DNA of 64,000 nt. Origin: Cristatella mucedo. Taxonomy: Eukaryota; Bryozoa; Phylactolaemata; Cristatellidae. Positions 23,661 to 37,100 of the stretch are shown piece after piece. Under the pieces are notes generated by a model that was given only the letters and a program-made list of their open reading frames with translations, was not told the DNA's origin and ran no database searches. Numbering within the stretch: position 1 is the stretch's first letter; the number at the start of each line of letters is the position of its first letter. Location of the stretch: assembly GCA_009760855.2 (NCBI GenBank), contig WPIO01000009.1, positions 3,095,001 through 3,159,000 on the forward strand. The letters run 5' to 3'. The position numbers and the translations under genes were made by a program.

Positions 23661-24639
23661 TTTAAAGATGAAGCTGTATTGCATTACATTATAAACAAAT
23701 GTTGCATTCTCGCTTCTTCCGATTGCCTGCTGCCGCCACAGCCGTTCATATTGAAACGAGTCCTCCTATATTTTCAGATTCTGAATGTAAATGCTCGTCT
23801 TTTCCGAAAGCATCCAAAAAGAATGGTGATCGTCAAGCAGAAAGTCAGTCTACCACGGTGGCTAAGGGCGCCCGCACCGGGTCTGAGCCCTCTCTAAAGA
23901 ATCAAAATGGCGAACTTAATTAAGACAGGCAGAGGCCACAACACCAGGAAGAACATTCATAGTACAACCGACGCGCATGAATGTGATGACTTTTAGCATA
24001 CTAAAAGAAGATTCTGTTTTTGCTTAAGCAGTTGCACCAACACAATATTGGCCTTCGCTGTCCTTCGGCCTGGACGCCGACTGTTCCGTCCACGAGTTTG
24101 TGCAGATTGAGCGGGCTCTTACGTCCGAAGGACTTATCGTGACGATCGTTCATTACCATCGCTGGGACTCAGCGAGTGCGAAGGGGTACAGCTTTGGATT
24201 CTAGTGCACAGAAACCAGCTCATCTTCTCTGCTGGCAATCATCCTTCAGCTTTCCATGCCACGTTTCCCCTACTCTTATGAAGTGAGATGTTCACATGTG
24301 CCGCAAGAGTTGCCAAATTGTCGGGGTGTGCATGTGTTTTGGCTTGCTGTGCAATCCGGATTTCAGACCTATGCTGTCGCATCTAAGTAACTCCACGTAT
24401 TCAATTTTAAGATACAACTTTCATGTCTTGCGATCGCTAGGTCATCACTTCCTTTCCAGCACCTTGGCCAGATCGGGTCCATTTGCCTTTTTTCTTTGGT
24501 CAGCCTCAGTTACGTCACTGCATAAACTCGCGGACATTATGTGATATGTTTTACTTGAATGTAGACCTATCGAAGGCATTCAATATCACTTATTAATCAT
24601 GGCTATTTTAATGTCTACCGTAAACCACAGGCCATCTGG

Positions 24640-24965
24640 ACGAGGGTATACAGTGTGCATTAGCCAGAGGAGCCAACTATTTTTACGCAACGACAACTAC
24701 TCTTCTACTGCCGACTATAGCTCATCCTTTTCAACGGTCCTGAGCTGCTACTTCCATGCTACTCACTACCTCAACTGCTCTCCCGACTCTGCTATGCTTC
24801 CCACTTTCTCTTTGTTGCGTGAGACGAAGTCTGTTGGCTATCGAATGCGTACCTAAAGCCGCTTAGGTTGTGAGTGCGCTAGACAAAACTCTCCTGCGTA
24901 ACACCCACATGGTCTTTATGACTTTGTGGAGTTACAGACGGAGATACATTACAAAAACTCGTCCA
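24640..24965 (+). mobile_element. LINE-B 3' end
   Basis: It shares GAGCTGCTACTTCCATGCTA, CCCGACTCTGCTATGCTTC and the ACACCCACATGGTCTT block with 23460-23650. Confidence 0.65.
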
Positions 24966-25539
24966 GAATGTCGTCAAGTGTCCTTAAGTATGTGGCCATT
25001 TCACTAGTGAGTACATGTTCGACGGAGGATTGAGAAGCCGAGGCGATGAAGATATTTTCGTCCGAACAGTGCCAAATTCAAGGGTTGCAAAGCTTCTCGA
25101 TTCACAGACGATTCTGGACTGAGGAAAGCCAGGATTAGAGCGCTGGGTTAGCACGGGGTTTGGAGCGGAGCCCCTCACCCATGTAAAGGGGGCGTCCCTT
25201 CAGCGCCTGTGGCAAAGGGAACATTGGTCGAAATGACGCCAACTGGCCAAGCATACATAGCCAGCCGCTGTACAAGCTCGGCCGATGGCCGCTCGACTGG
25301 GTGTTAGACTCGGTTCCCACCTACCAAGCAAGGGGTGGCAGCTGCCATCCCCTGCCACCCCCTGGTTTCGCCTCTGTTTCTGGATACCGAAGAGGACACG
25401 TATTGCGAACTGAATGAGATCCGTATGAGGTCAGACATGCGGAATTTTGTGATTGTTGAGGTTGACAATATACAGAGATGAGGCAGAGTTGGTTAGAGAG
25501 CGTGTGGCCTTTATTGAGAGTGCGGCTATGCTCATGATC

Positions 25540-25541
<2 letters not shown>

Positions 25542-25612
<71 letters not shown>
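25542..25612. repeat. (GA)n array
   Basis: Pure GA inside an antisense LINE-A fragment, with one interruption. Confidence 0.95.
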
Positions 25613-25619
25613 ATTAATC

Positions 25620-26125
25620 GGAATTTTAAATGCCATTGATATATGCAACAAGGAGATGAGAAAACTCGACATGCTGGAGGGCTGGGTGGGATCAAAGCAA
25701 AGGTACACGTGAGTGTCATCTGCATAGAACTGAAAGCCTAGATGTGCCTGGCAATCTCATTGGCAAGAGGGAGGGTATAAATCGTGAAAAGAACAAGACC
25801 AAGCACCGATCCCTGAGGTACCCCTTATTTTAGAGGATCCTCGGATGATCTGCGTCCATTCACATCAATAATCTGGAGTCTCCCACTGAGATAAGACCTG
25901 AACCATTGCAGTGCAGTGCCAGCGCTTCCCAGGCGAGATGAGAAGCGCTCGAGAAGGACTTGGTGATCGATAGCATCAAAGGCTGCCGAAAGATCGAGAA
26001 AAACAAACAGAGATACTCTACCTAAATCTGCATTCCTAACAAATTCGTTATAAACCCGAAGCAATGCTGACTCTGTTGAGTGATTAGCTCTAAAACCAAA
26101 CTTGAACTTCTTACTTTGGCATCTG
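25620..26125 (-). mobile_element. LINE-A RT fragment
   Basis: The reverse strand reads [40 protein letters not shown] and GVPQGSVLG. It is cut off by a (GA)n array on one side and a candidate LTR on the other. Confidence 0.8.
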
Positions 26126-26136
26126 ATTATAAGCGT

Positions 26137-26431
26137 TGTCACGAGCTGGCTACGCCCAGCCGTCGTGGGTATTGAAGTAATGGCTGACGCTGTGCGTATG
26201 AAGTACTTTCTTGTACGTACTGCACATATGGAGAACAGCAAGTGACGTGCTGGGTCCGCTTGGCTTATCTACCCACCGAGTTCTTCCGCTCGAGACGGCG
26301 GACCCACTTGCTTGCAGCAGTTGCTTGCAGGCCCGCATGCTGGCCGTGCGGTCCGGTTCCGCGTCTCCGCAATAAACGGCATCTGCTTGAGCCGTCTTGA
26401 TCTGTGCGCGACTGCCCGCATAAAGATAACA
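26137..26431 (+). repeat. Candidate solo LTR
   Basis: 295 bp starting TGTCACGAG and ending AGATAACA (TGT...ACA). An AATAAA signal at 26371-26376 is followed by a GC-rich R/U5-like stretch. It abuts a LINE-A fragment. No matching target duplication was found, so this is tentative. Confidence 0.35.
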
Positions 26432-26812
26432 GGGCGGATAACTCGCCGGAGCTCGGTGCAGATAATTTCTGTACTAGATAGAGCAGCATTGACCTTTCAA
26501 CTGACCCTTGCCGCCAGTACCATCCTTAGGATATTGTGTGCCCGGGGACCGACTACACAGATGGCGCTCCCACCCCGTATGAGGCGCTCATTTTGGCGCC
26601 CCCTGACTTAGCGCCCTGATCCAGCGCCCGGGGACCCATGGTACCCAGCCCCCTTCGGTACGCCACTGCATGCGGCCCTCTTTGGAAGCAGCTTTGGAAT
26701 AACGGAGCTTCGCGAGGCACGCGAGCCGCCTGAGGCCGTTTTGGACCTTTTCAGGCCTTAAAAAATGAACAGCAGATCCGTCCGGAGACGGAATCCCAAA
26801 ACTGGTCGCCGA

Positions 26813-26975
26813 AGTAACTTGGTTTGACCCAGTGGTAAATGTGCTCGCCTTTAGTGACCGAAGTCAAGGTGAATCTATTTGATGACCGAGGTCGTGGGCT
26901 CGAGCCCCGTGGCTAATGTGAAACGTCTACATGTAGACTAAGTTCTCTTAGGATGCTATACATATGAATTATATT
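26813..26975 (+). mobile_element. tRNA-derived SINE (family 1, long variant)
   Basis: GGTTTGACCCAGTGGTAAAT head, a duplicated GACCGAAGTCAAGGTGAA insert between the boxes, then GTCGTGGGCTCGAGCCCCG and the shared tail. Confidence 0.7.
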
Positions 26976-26979
26976 TGTT

Positions 26980-27825
26980 TTTATTCTGTGTAGCCTCTCT
27001 CTGGAGAAAAACCCGGGCATTGCTCACTACGGCACTCCGCCAAAGAGAGCCTACGAAGCGCTACTCAAAGCATGATACCCCACCGTGGAATTCCGGTAGC
27101 CAGACGGAAGAGCTACCAGGCTCTTGGTGGGAGGCTTAAGGTGCATATCCGAGGGTGCCCCTCTTTCAGGACGTCTTCGAGGGGATGATAGCTGCCTATC
27201 TCTTGCCTACAACCCTAACGTGAATAATCATTTCCCGTGCATGAGGGGCTATAAAAAATAGTTACTACACCAAACAAAACGGAACGCTACGAGTTCCCCG
27301 AAGGCTTTAAATTTCATGTGGTAAACTAGTACGCGCTAGCTCGTCTAGGACTGCCTAGCCTCGTAAATTTAGACATATGCAAGGACCAGGCCTCGATTCT
27401 CTTCTGTCAGCGCCATGTGTTGGCTGCGTTTAGCGAGATCCGGCTTTGCGGCCGCGTTGGCGCCGCCCATTTCCGGTCGAGCAGCTTGGGGATGACGCTT
27501 GCGAGCAATTAAAGCCGACGAATGAGATTAGACGGGCACCGATTTCAAGATTCGCCGCCTAATCGAGCGACGCCACATGTGAAAAAACTGCTGGTGTGGT
27601 CATCTTTTCTGATGATCTAAGATTTAATCGTACACCCAAGTTACCGATGGCCACAACAGTCGAAAAAAGTCGGCTTGTTCTTCAAGCCCGCACTTATTTA
27701 GTAGTGTTACAATTACCTTCGAAAACAGATCGGAGATGGAGCTTCTACGGTAATAGGAGCACAAAACGACGCCATGACCTGTTTTTAGGACGAGCCTTTT
27801 GACCGGTTAATTTGGCATACCACCC
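26980..27825. other. No gene seen
   Basis: Moderately GC-rich, with no long frame and no repeat identified. Confidence 0.5.
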
Positions 27826-27829
27826 ACAG

Positions 27830-28000
27830 CCATTTGCATGCTGACCCTGTGCAAGTCACCTCTAACCATGTTGTTCGTGTTGTTTATCAAGCATGTTATT
27901 GCTCACCATTCGGTCGCATTTGCCTTTGCAGCAAACTTAAAGCACCTGGAAAGAGATTGAGTTCTCTCAGGGCGCTTTATCAAGTGAATTATCATTATTA
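27830..28000 (+). mobile_element. LINE-A 3' UTR and tail
   Basis: CATTTGCATGCTGACCCTGT, then the hairpin tail and ATTATCATTATTATT. A reverse SINE follows directly. Confidence 0.75.
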
Positions 28001-28014
28001 TTTGAGATGAAAAT

Positions 28015-28190
28015 AAAAATAAATATAATTCTTTTGCATAGCACCCTGAGAGAATGTAATCTCTATCCAGGCGCTTCGCATTTTTCACGGAGCGCAAGCT
28101 CACGACCTGAGTCATCAAATGCATTTACCTTGACCCCGGTCGCTATAGGCAAGCATCTTTACCACCGGGCTGTACCAGCGATATTCACCT
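28015..28190 (-). mobile_element. tRNA-derived SINE (family 1, long variant)
   Basis: Reverse-strand head near 28185, the long inter-box insert, GTCGTGAGCTTGCGCTCC and the shared tail hairpin at 28035-28080. Confidence 0.65.
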
Positions 28191-28199
28191 ATTTCGTAG

Positions 28200-29410
28200 A
28201 GTTAGTTGGAAGTTTTATATATAGAAACAAGTGGTTAGTCTCTAATGTGGAATAGAGTCATTATGCAACTTCTAGCAGCAATTTATTAGCAAAATAGCGA
28301 AACATGAATCAATTTTAGAAATACGAAAATGGCAGAGCGTCAACAATGGCCCCAACTCCTATGGCTGACCGATTTTACGTAAAGGTGGAGATGCACAGGT
28401 AGCTTATTAAACTGCAGCTGCCCTTTCAAGCACGAACAAATCCAGTCAATTAATGTCTTGGTTGCTGCATGCAACCAGCAATCTCGATTATAGTCAGCGG
28501 CTCGCCTAGCATATTGGCGGGGCTGCTTTTTACCTAAGTGTGGACAATTCAAATAAAAAAGAGCTTGTCGGAGCAAGAGTATAGCCAGCCTCAAGCGTCC
28601 GAGTTTTTGAAAATACACTCTACGCAAAACACGCCGGAAAGGTCTCTACGACGCAATTGCGTCTCTCCGAAGCTTCACACATGATCCACTGGGGTTGGGG
28701 AGGGGATATGGTGGTGGCAGCAATCCGGAATGACGCGCACTGACTCGGAATGACGTAGAGATGAGCCTCCGCGCTCCAAGTGTGTGAATGGCTTAGTGCT
28801 AATTTTTCCATTATGAAAATAAAACCTAACTGGATGGCCTCCTCAAAGTCTCCAAAGCAAAGAACGCGCGAAGCATGCGAAAGCGCAGCTCAGCGCTCCA
28901 CTCCGAGTAAATACGCCCGCAATCCTAAAATGCCAAGCTCTGACCACAGAAAACTTCAAACATGGCAACTAAAATTAGTTAACAATCTTAGATATTAGGA
29001 AGAAGTTCGAAACTCTGTTACGCACTCCATGGTACTTTACTCGAGCTGTTTTGGTTAAGCTGGAATTCTGGAATTGCGAGCTGGAATTCAAAGCTCCAAC
29101 TCTCTGCTTGAGATCATTATTGGACTGCAAGAACGACCATAAGTACACTGCCGGGGCTCATAAAGTACTTTTTTGAAAATTTGGACATATTGCCAACATA
29201 GTGACCTTGATCTAGTGGCTTGATCTGAGCCCATAAGGTCTTTTATGGGACAATATCAACCAGCGGCCAAGGCAGATGTGTTCGGCCTACGTCAGTAGCC
29301 CACCTTTGCAATTAACTTCATGGTCTGTGGAATGTGTGACAGTGAAAGAGACGACGAAGAAGCTTGTCACTTCGATGGCTGGCCAGATAGAAGAGGTATT
29401 AGAGAATCAT
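28200..29410. other. No gene seen
   Basis: Short unsupported frames only. Confidence 0.5.
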
Positions 29411-29414
29411 ATTG

Positions 29415-30515
29415 GGACGATTGTCATAATCCCTCTTGCCGACTTAATCACCAAGCACAACCTCGGCTTTCATTTCTATGCGGATGACACACAGCTGTAT
29501 CTGCACATTTTTCTCTCACATCTTTCAAGAAATTCTCGGCTGCTGGTTCTTTCAGATGCTGCGGCAAAGAGTGACCAGAGACCTCATACTGCCTGACACA
29601 GTCGGTGCGCTACTTGATTTCAAGCGAGTCGATCTCTTATTTCCCTTATTGCATTTACACTTGGAAGGTAACACACTTTTTCTAATTTAATCATGATAAA
29701 AACAAGATTAATAATTATTGGAAAACAAGTGTTACTCGTAAATTAGAAAAAAATATCCTTCAGAATGGGACAGCATAACGCCGGTTGCATCCGAATGAAA
29801 TCTACGTGTTCTGTTGCGAAGTGACAGTTCACTAGACGACGATATCAGTTCCACAGTCAAGTCTGCCAACTTTCAGCCGGGTGAAATTGCGAAATTCTGA
29901 CCTGCTAAGACGGGGATACTACATCTTAGTTGGTAAATGCATTTGCGACATCCCGTATCGACTTCTGTAACTCACTACTTCCATATCGTCCGGCCTGCGA
30001 GCTTTAACAGTTGATGCAAAACTATGTGGGTAGCACTGTCACAGCTGCCTTATTGAACCACTTCTCACCAACCTGCACCTAAAGCAGTGTACCAACTTCA
30101 AAGTTGTGTCAGTCTTTTTGAATTAGATCCTTCATTCTCTTGCTTCAGCCTATCTGTCTGAACTAATTCCCAATCAAGCTTGTCATCTTATCACCTCCAA
30201 TTCAAATCATTTAGCTGAGCCTTGAACCAAACTCAGATTATATGGAGACCGTGCTTCTCATTCTTATGCTCCGAAGATCCCGAACTCACTCTCGATAATG
30301 TCGCACTATCCCGTGATTTGACGATTTTTAAATGAAGCTGAAACCCCAACTGTTCCTCGCTACTCTTGGTGGTTTACTTGTTACCTGTCATCGGTGTGCT
30401 AATGCCTGCTGAGACTGTGCTATTCATCATGAGCCATGACGAAATGCTTCCCTTACAGCTTATGTGAAGGGCTTAGAAATATAATTTGTTCTCTGTTGGC
30501 GTTCTACAAGTACAT
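29415..30515 (+). mobile_element. LINE-A relic with intact YADD motif
   Basis: [20 protein letters not shown] is preserved. Downstream blocks (FATSRIDFCNSLL) and the 3' tail (GGGCTTAGAAATATAATTTG...) are decayed by stops and indels. Confidence 0.8.
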
Positions 30516-30646
30516 TATTGATATCGCCCGATTAACAGATTCGATTAATAATAAGGAGCTCTACAAATACTCAGCTCCAGGAATATGGTATGCGAGATAT
30601 ATCTGCGAGATAGCTAGTCCAGAATGCCTCAGAATCATGAGGTTAT

Positions 30647-30782
30647 GCTAGTGTTGACTGCTGCAGCTTGCCCCTCCCATTGTTTCACTCTAAGCTCTGT
30701 ATGCTCCCGGTATAATGACCCTCCCACAACAAGGAGTTACATAGCTCTAGGTGGGGGGCAAGCTGAATGTGTCAACACTAGC
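30647..30782. mobile_element. MITE with ~35-bp terminal inverted repeats
   Basis: Left end GCTAGTGTTGACTGCTGCAG continues CTTGCCCCTCCC. The right end inverted is GCTAGTGTTGACACATTCAG continuing CTTGCCCCCCAC. Length is 136 bp, with no coding. No clear target duplication was identified, so the superfamily is open. It lies 250 bp upstream of the BRMS1L ATG. Confidence 0.7.
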
Positions 30783-30925
30783 GTCGCTCACTATTACCTC
30801 AAATTCTGGAGTCCGTTTGTCGCATAAATTCTGAAATGATATTTCTATTGGTTTTGGAGCGTTTTTTGCTCTTTAGTTTGCGGGATACGCTTACCGACCA
30901 GTATCAACTGCTTTACCGCGCCCCT

Positions 30926-30940
30926 TTTCACCGGAAGTAC
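30926..30940 (+). promoter_or_regulatory. ETS-like site in BRMS1L promoter
   Basis: CACCGGAAGTAC contains the ETS/GABP core CCGGAAGT about 95 bp upstream of the ATG. This is typical of TATA-less housekeeping promoters. Function is inferred from the motif alone. Confidence 0.45.
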
Positions 30941-31032
30941 TAGAGCGCAAGTCACATTTATGCCGCGGAGTGTGGGCTATTCGCATTGCTGATTCGGCGC
31001 GGTGTTTCCTCCGAGACCCCGAGACGCCTGAA

Positions 31033-31162
31033 ATGCCTGATCGAGATGAAAAGAATGAAACAGAGGAAGAGGAGATGGACCAGGAGAGTGTCGGAGACAG
31101 TATAAAGAGTGATGAAGAAGAGTCGGAAGCGGAATGTAGCTCGGAATCTGAAGAGAGCTCAG
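31033..31162 (+). CDS. BRMS1L: BRMS1L exon 1 (acidic N-terminus)
   Basis: It starts at ATG 31033 (MPDRDEKNE...). The rest is almost entirely Glu, Asp and Ser, as in the family N-terminus. It ends in phase 1 at a strong donor, G|GTGAGT. Confidence 0.9.
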
Positions 31163-34100
31163 GTGAGTCTACGCCGGCAGTAGATCGCCGAGCATGCAGA
31201 GAATGTGCAAAACTATCGTATTTATTCCAGTGTCTACAGTGAAAGTGTGACTCTTAGAGCTCAGCTACCGTCAGGCGTGGCCGAAATTGGTTTTTTGTAG
31301 CTTAACCCCTCCTTGTCCACGTCCGTTTCTTGGGTAGCTATGCTTGCCCACTTAAACTCGAAATGTATCTTTCAAAAAGTCCTTGCAAGGGTGAAAGTAG
31401 GGATTTGCTGAGCGCTCTTTGCCGAAATTCGGCACTATTCGGCTCTTTCGAGTCTGAACTTTATTTGCCACTCGTACGAGACTTTCGGTTTTGTGGGCAA
31501 AGACACCAAGAGTGTCAGTCGGTTGATAAACCGGTTGCTCTAGACTAGATTTCTTATGTAGTTGCTGCCATTGTGAAGTGCATATGACTTCACTTTTTAT
31601 ATTTTTGAGTTAGATTGTTCGTGGTTTTTAGTCATATCCAACCTCCAAGTGGTAAAACTTCAAATACTAGCTGAGAGGTAGCACTATGAATACACGTGTT
31701 AGTCGGCAGCCATAAGGACGTCATAAATTACAGTCACAACCCGTGTTTGTAGTTGATGGCATTTTTGGCACCTAGCTGTGGCTATGGGCATGGCTGGGAG
31801 TTGCTCTGTAAACCGGCTGGCCTCGAACTAGTGCACGTGTATGTTTGCAGGCTTAGTCTTATGATGCGAGTTCGTCGTGATTCAGAGGGCAATGATGCAC
31901 AGGCTGCTGTAGAAAGCTAGGGGAATTTAGGAGTAAGCAAGCTTGATGATCACATGAAAACAGCACTGGTTTGCCCACTGGTCAGCATACAATAGCTGGA
32001 AGTATATTTCTATATCTGTGCTAAGCGTTTCTTGGCCATCCGAGGACAAATACACCATTCGGGCATCGCTCTATCAGGCTGCAGCTCAGATGTCAATTAG
32101 ATTTAATCCATGCAACACTATTCTCACTGTCATATGCCAGCTGATCTTCAGCATGCTGTCGCCTTTGCATGTCAGTACGTGCAAATGTACGTGTATGCAT
32201 AAGTGTCATGCTCAGGGAGTGAGTGAATGCAGGTTTGTTGCATATCTGTGCAGTCCCCTATACTCGTTCTTGTGTGCACCGGCACCTTAAATGCCTGTAG
32301 TGTATAACGACAATCTCTGCCCCACAGATATGGACGATGAGGAGTTTGCACTTAGACGTGAGGCGTGCACGCATAGCATAGTCGAGCTCGAGAAGGCCTT
32401 CGCCGATCTGCGGGAACAGTAAGTCGGTTAACCTGGCGTCCTGCGTTTCCTGCCGGTACCTCCGAAGTAGTGCCATTCCTATTACACACCCTCCACCCTC
32501 GGTGTGCATCGTCTTATGTCTGCCTCATGTAGGTACTGCGGTGAGCGAGGAGCACAAGCAGACTCCAAGCTTGAAGAGCTTCGGCGGGGCAATAGTGACT
32601 GCTCCGATCCCGAGTACACGCAGCCCCTGCAGGAACTGCACGACCAGATGAACACGCGGACCGAAGTGGCAGGTAGGCTACATTCCTGCTGCAGCTACTG
32701 TATTGAAATGTAATGCATCTTTGTCTGTAGCTCCACAAAGCCACAGAGGCGTTATGCAGGAGAGTTTAGTATAGCGCCTTCAAAGCCTCGGTGGCTTTTG
32801 GTATGCATTCAGTAGCCAACAGACTTTATCTCACTCAAAAAAGAGGAAGTGAGACACATAGCTGAGTCAGGAGAGCTGTTGGGGTAGTGAGTAACGTGAA
32901 AGTAGCAGCCCAGGAGAGCTGGAAAGAGTGTGCAATAGTCGGCAGCAGCAGAGTAGTTGTAAGAATCATGGAATTGAGTTCCATTGTCGAGGACCTGCAG
33001 AGCTAAAGCTTCTCTTACAGACGGTCTTTAAGCTTAGGAATTCAACAGCTAATTTATTGTCCAAATAGGACCTGATGGCACGAGGAGGCTGAAACTGGTG
33101 AAGTAGTTTGGCTAGGTATGAAGGAGCCGGGCCACGTGGTCGGACCTGTGGGATTTATAAATTAGCCTTGCAGCCATATTCATCAGCAGCAGTGGCATAG
33201 TGGCTTTTTTCGGTAGCCCAGCCAAAAGCAATTACAATAATCTAGCCGAGACAGAATCAAGGAGTTGATTAAATTTTTTGAAAGCCACCACGGAAGCCAG
33301 TTCCTGCCAGACAAGCTTTCAGTTTATGTGTTGCTGAAGCAGATTCCGACGGTTAGTTACAGCCGAGTATCGTCAGCATAAAAGTGATAGCCAATTCCGT
33401 GCGCCCAGATCACTTTTCACAGAAGTTGAGTAGCTACTGCAGCCGCTTTTGCTCAAACGTAGAAGGACGTTCTCGTTGCCTTTGGTTTGGCCTCTCTGGT
33501 GAGTGTTTTATAATAATAATTATTATTATTATTAATATTATGATAGGTCGTTGGTATAGCCCCTAAGAGAATTTGATCTCTGTCCAGATGCTCTACCACT
33601 TCCTTCGATAGATTCATAAGACAATTATTAGTGACTGCACGACAGCAGTCATGCAAAAGCAGGCTAATGCCATGCTTAGGCCAACTTGCTGAAGCAAGCA
33701 AGAAGGCACTCATGGCCATCGGTTGGTAAGACAACATCAGAACCTGCAATCTTGTCTGCTTGCCTCTCCAGGGTGATCTTTTTGTTACTTTGGCACTGCA
33801 AAGGTGTATGCTGTAGGGTGGTAGCCCCTTACCCCAGGTCGACCATTTATAAGCAGATTTGTGCCCAATCGTGTGAGTAGGCCATGCGATGGTGTATATA
33901 GTTAGCTCTAGGTAGTCGTGGGAATAGCTGCAGCTGTATGCAGTGGTATATGCTGCTAAAACTTGCTGCCCATATTTAGGCTCGTCTTTTTTAGCAGGGC
34001 AGTTTTGATTGTAAAGGAGACTCTTTTGTGACTTACCAATCCAACACAGCGATATGATGCTGAGAGAGACAGACAGACAGACAGGGACAGACAGAGAACT

Positions 34101-37100
34101 TGTTTTGACTGCCCCTGAAAGTGGTCTGCTGAATGAATTTAACACCGGTCAAGTGGTTCTCTAAGATTGCACTTTCTGAAAGCAAGCATCGAGTGGTGGC
34201 CTCGCCATCACTCCCAATTAAAAACTTTCAGTCTCTGCTTCCAGCTGCACGTTTAGTACTTTATACAAGCTCGGTTGGTGTTTATCTTCTTCAGCTTGAG
34301 AAACCTATCCAGATCCTATGTGTGTAAGTCATGAGTTGATTGTGTTCAGTCACTGTAGCCCATTCGTAATGTTTGAGTGATTATTAATAGAGCAATTTAT
34401 CATCGGCATAGAGGTAATAGCTTGGTGCACCTGTATTTCAGGGCAATGCAGGTTATAAACGACGTCTTTGGCATTTTTCTTATCTCTAAGCTAGCTCCAT
34501 CGCTTGAGATACTAAGAATCAGCACGTAAATAATATGTGCCTGTGATCTGTCATTGATGTTGGTGAGCCGTGATGGCACACTAGGTAAGGCAGTTGCTTT
34601 TCACGACCTCAGTCCCGAGATCGTGGTTTCTAATCCTGCGGTGGGCGATCCTTTATCGCCACTGCAAGCAGTGGTGATAGCCGTCAAGGCTGTTCTGTCG
34701 CTATACAAAAAGAAGCTGTTTAATCAGCTAGGATTTATTTATTTATTTATGTTCCTTCTTTACTGGGGGCCGTCTAAAATCTGCTGGTGACGTTTTTGTG
34801 CATGCAGTTCATCAGATTTGATTGGCAAGATTTTAAATTGGGTTGTAAGGGATGTATTTCAATGAATTCGACTTCAGTCGAAAGCGATATGGTTTAGACA
34901 GATTGCTGCTAACTGGATTGAAAAGAACCTAAGAGCTCTCGCAGAAGGGGCACCTCCCGTACCTTTCATTGAAGTGCTTACCTCTAACAAACCTGCAGGC
35001 CGTGAGCAGAACAAGTCCGTCTTGAATGCTTGTAAGTGTTATGACTTGCTCAATATAGCATTGCCGTAATCACTTAGATCGACGTGGTTGCCTGACTTCC
35101 TGCTCTTTCTGCTGGCTCCATGCAGGTCGTAATCTCTAGCCATCCAGGTGTGAGATATGGCTCGGTGCAGCTACCTTGGTCTGTCGTGAAAGGCTCAATT
35201 ATTCAGCAAACGTGTTGAAAAGACTCGTGTGGCTGTGAAGTGCCTGTGATGGGCTGAGCAGGATTGATTTGGCTGAGCAATCTAGGGGCAAGCACTGTAG
35301 GGGCTTTAATCTCCATTGGGGGTTTTTCAAGTTCTGCGAATTCCCAAAAAATAAGTGCTTTCTTTTTACATGCTAGTAATTTTGCTAAAGTGTCAAAATT
35401 AGATAAGGAGCAGCACATTTATGGGTTACTAGCATTCCTTTGCATACACCAGTCTCGATTACTCTTAGATAGCACTTACCTGGTTGGCCAGTACTAGATA
35501 TGTGGTGGGGGTCGGTGTTCTGACACGGCAGTTCTGGCCTTCCTGATTTAGTAATAATAATGCTGTTTGTATAGCACCCTAAGAGAACTAAATCTCATTC
35601 TAGGAACTTTGAATATGCTGGAAAGGAAGCATGTCTATGGGTTAGTGATGCCATATACAGTGTCAGCACACATATGCACAAAAAAGATAATTCATACGGA
35701 CGAAGCAAATGCCGTTAATAACGTGTGGGTTTTTAGCTTCTATAGAAATATAATGTCACTCAGGTACAAGGACAGATGAGTGGAAGAGATGTGTCTATAG
35801 CTGAGACTAGAATGATGCAAATCAGTGCAGGTGGCTGCAGAAACTGGAAGCAAGGTTCAGACTTTCAGTGCATACAATCTGAGTGCTAAATCACCAAATG
35901 ATTTTAACTATTCCCAGGAATGGTACAAAGACTGGAAGCTGCAAAGCAGGATGTGCAAGAGTACTGGAGGGGGCAAGTAGGTTGAATGGAGGCTGGTGCA
36001 AGCAAATGAAGTAATCTTTAAACCAGAGAAAATACTTTGAAGTCGATTCAATGCTTGATAAAGAGTCAGTCAATTTCGGACTGAAGTGGTGTGGCAAGTC
36101 AGCTATGCCATTGACTGTGCACCAGTTGCAAAAGATTAAGCACACAGGTCGGGAGTCCTGATTAAAGTAGCTGTAATCTTGATACCAAGTCACAAGCGCA
36201 CCAACTAGTTGAGCTGGCATACTCTTGTCTCGGCAGAACATAGTTTTGGAACTCTTGTCTTGGCCGACCTTAATTTTGACCATGTTCCTCAGCTTAAAGT
36301 TGGCCGACTTGACTGTAAAAGAAATGTGCTCGTCCAATGACTAGTCATTTTGGAGCACCAAACCCAGATTAAGGGCTGCTGTCACTAAAGTGATGTTAGG
36401 TGAGCCAATCTTAAGGATGGTGTCTTCTAACTTTAGGGTGACATTAGACTTGCCCATAACTATTACGTTGGTCATAACTTCAAGTTTTTGGAAGTTAATG
36501 GCAAAGAAAGCGTGTCGATTCAGGCAGCAAGGTAATTAAGTGAACCGGATACTGAGTAAAGCTCACAAGGGTCGAATGATGGAGCTGAGTTTCATGAACA
36601 TAGAAATGAAAGATAAGATTGAGCAAGGCGATGACAACAGCCAGAGTAGAGCATCGATAGTGAAAAGAAGAGGACCTGAGACGAAACCATGTGGTACACA
36701 ATACTTTAAAGGGTAGCCGGATGACCGACAGCCATTTACATTTACACTCTGACATCACTTACTGTTGTAGTACCTAAACCAGTGTAGCACTGAGCTAATA
36801 ATACCTAGGCGTATCGAGATGTGCTCCACAGGATCTGGTGGTCTGCTGTGTCAAATGCTGCTGATAGATCATGAAGAACTAGCAATGTGCACTACCCTGA
36901 TCAGCATTGCTCAGAAAGTCATTGAAAACCCGTATCAGTGCAGTTTCTGGAGAATGGTTTGCTCGAAATCCCTATCGGAACTTGCTAGCAAGATTTGATG
37001 AACTGATTTAACCTAGTAGCTACTGGGCCATCACTCTTACATGTGTCTTGAACATGAACGGCAAAGGGAAGACTGGACTAAAGTTACTCGAGCTCTCATG

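Noticed and set aside
33453-34145. 230-codon minus-strand ORF in a BRMS1L intron
   Set aside because: It includes a retroposon tail and ATT repeat, with no recognisable domain. Chance frame in low-stop sequence.
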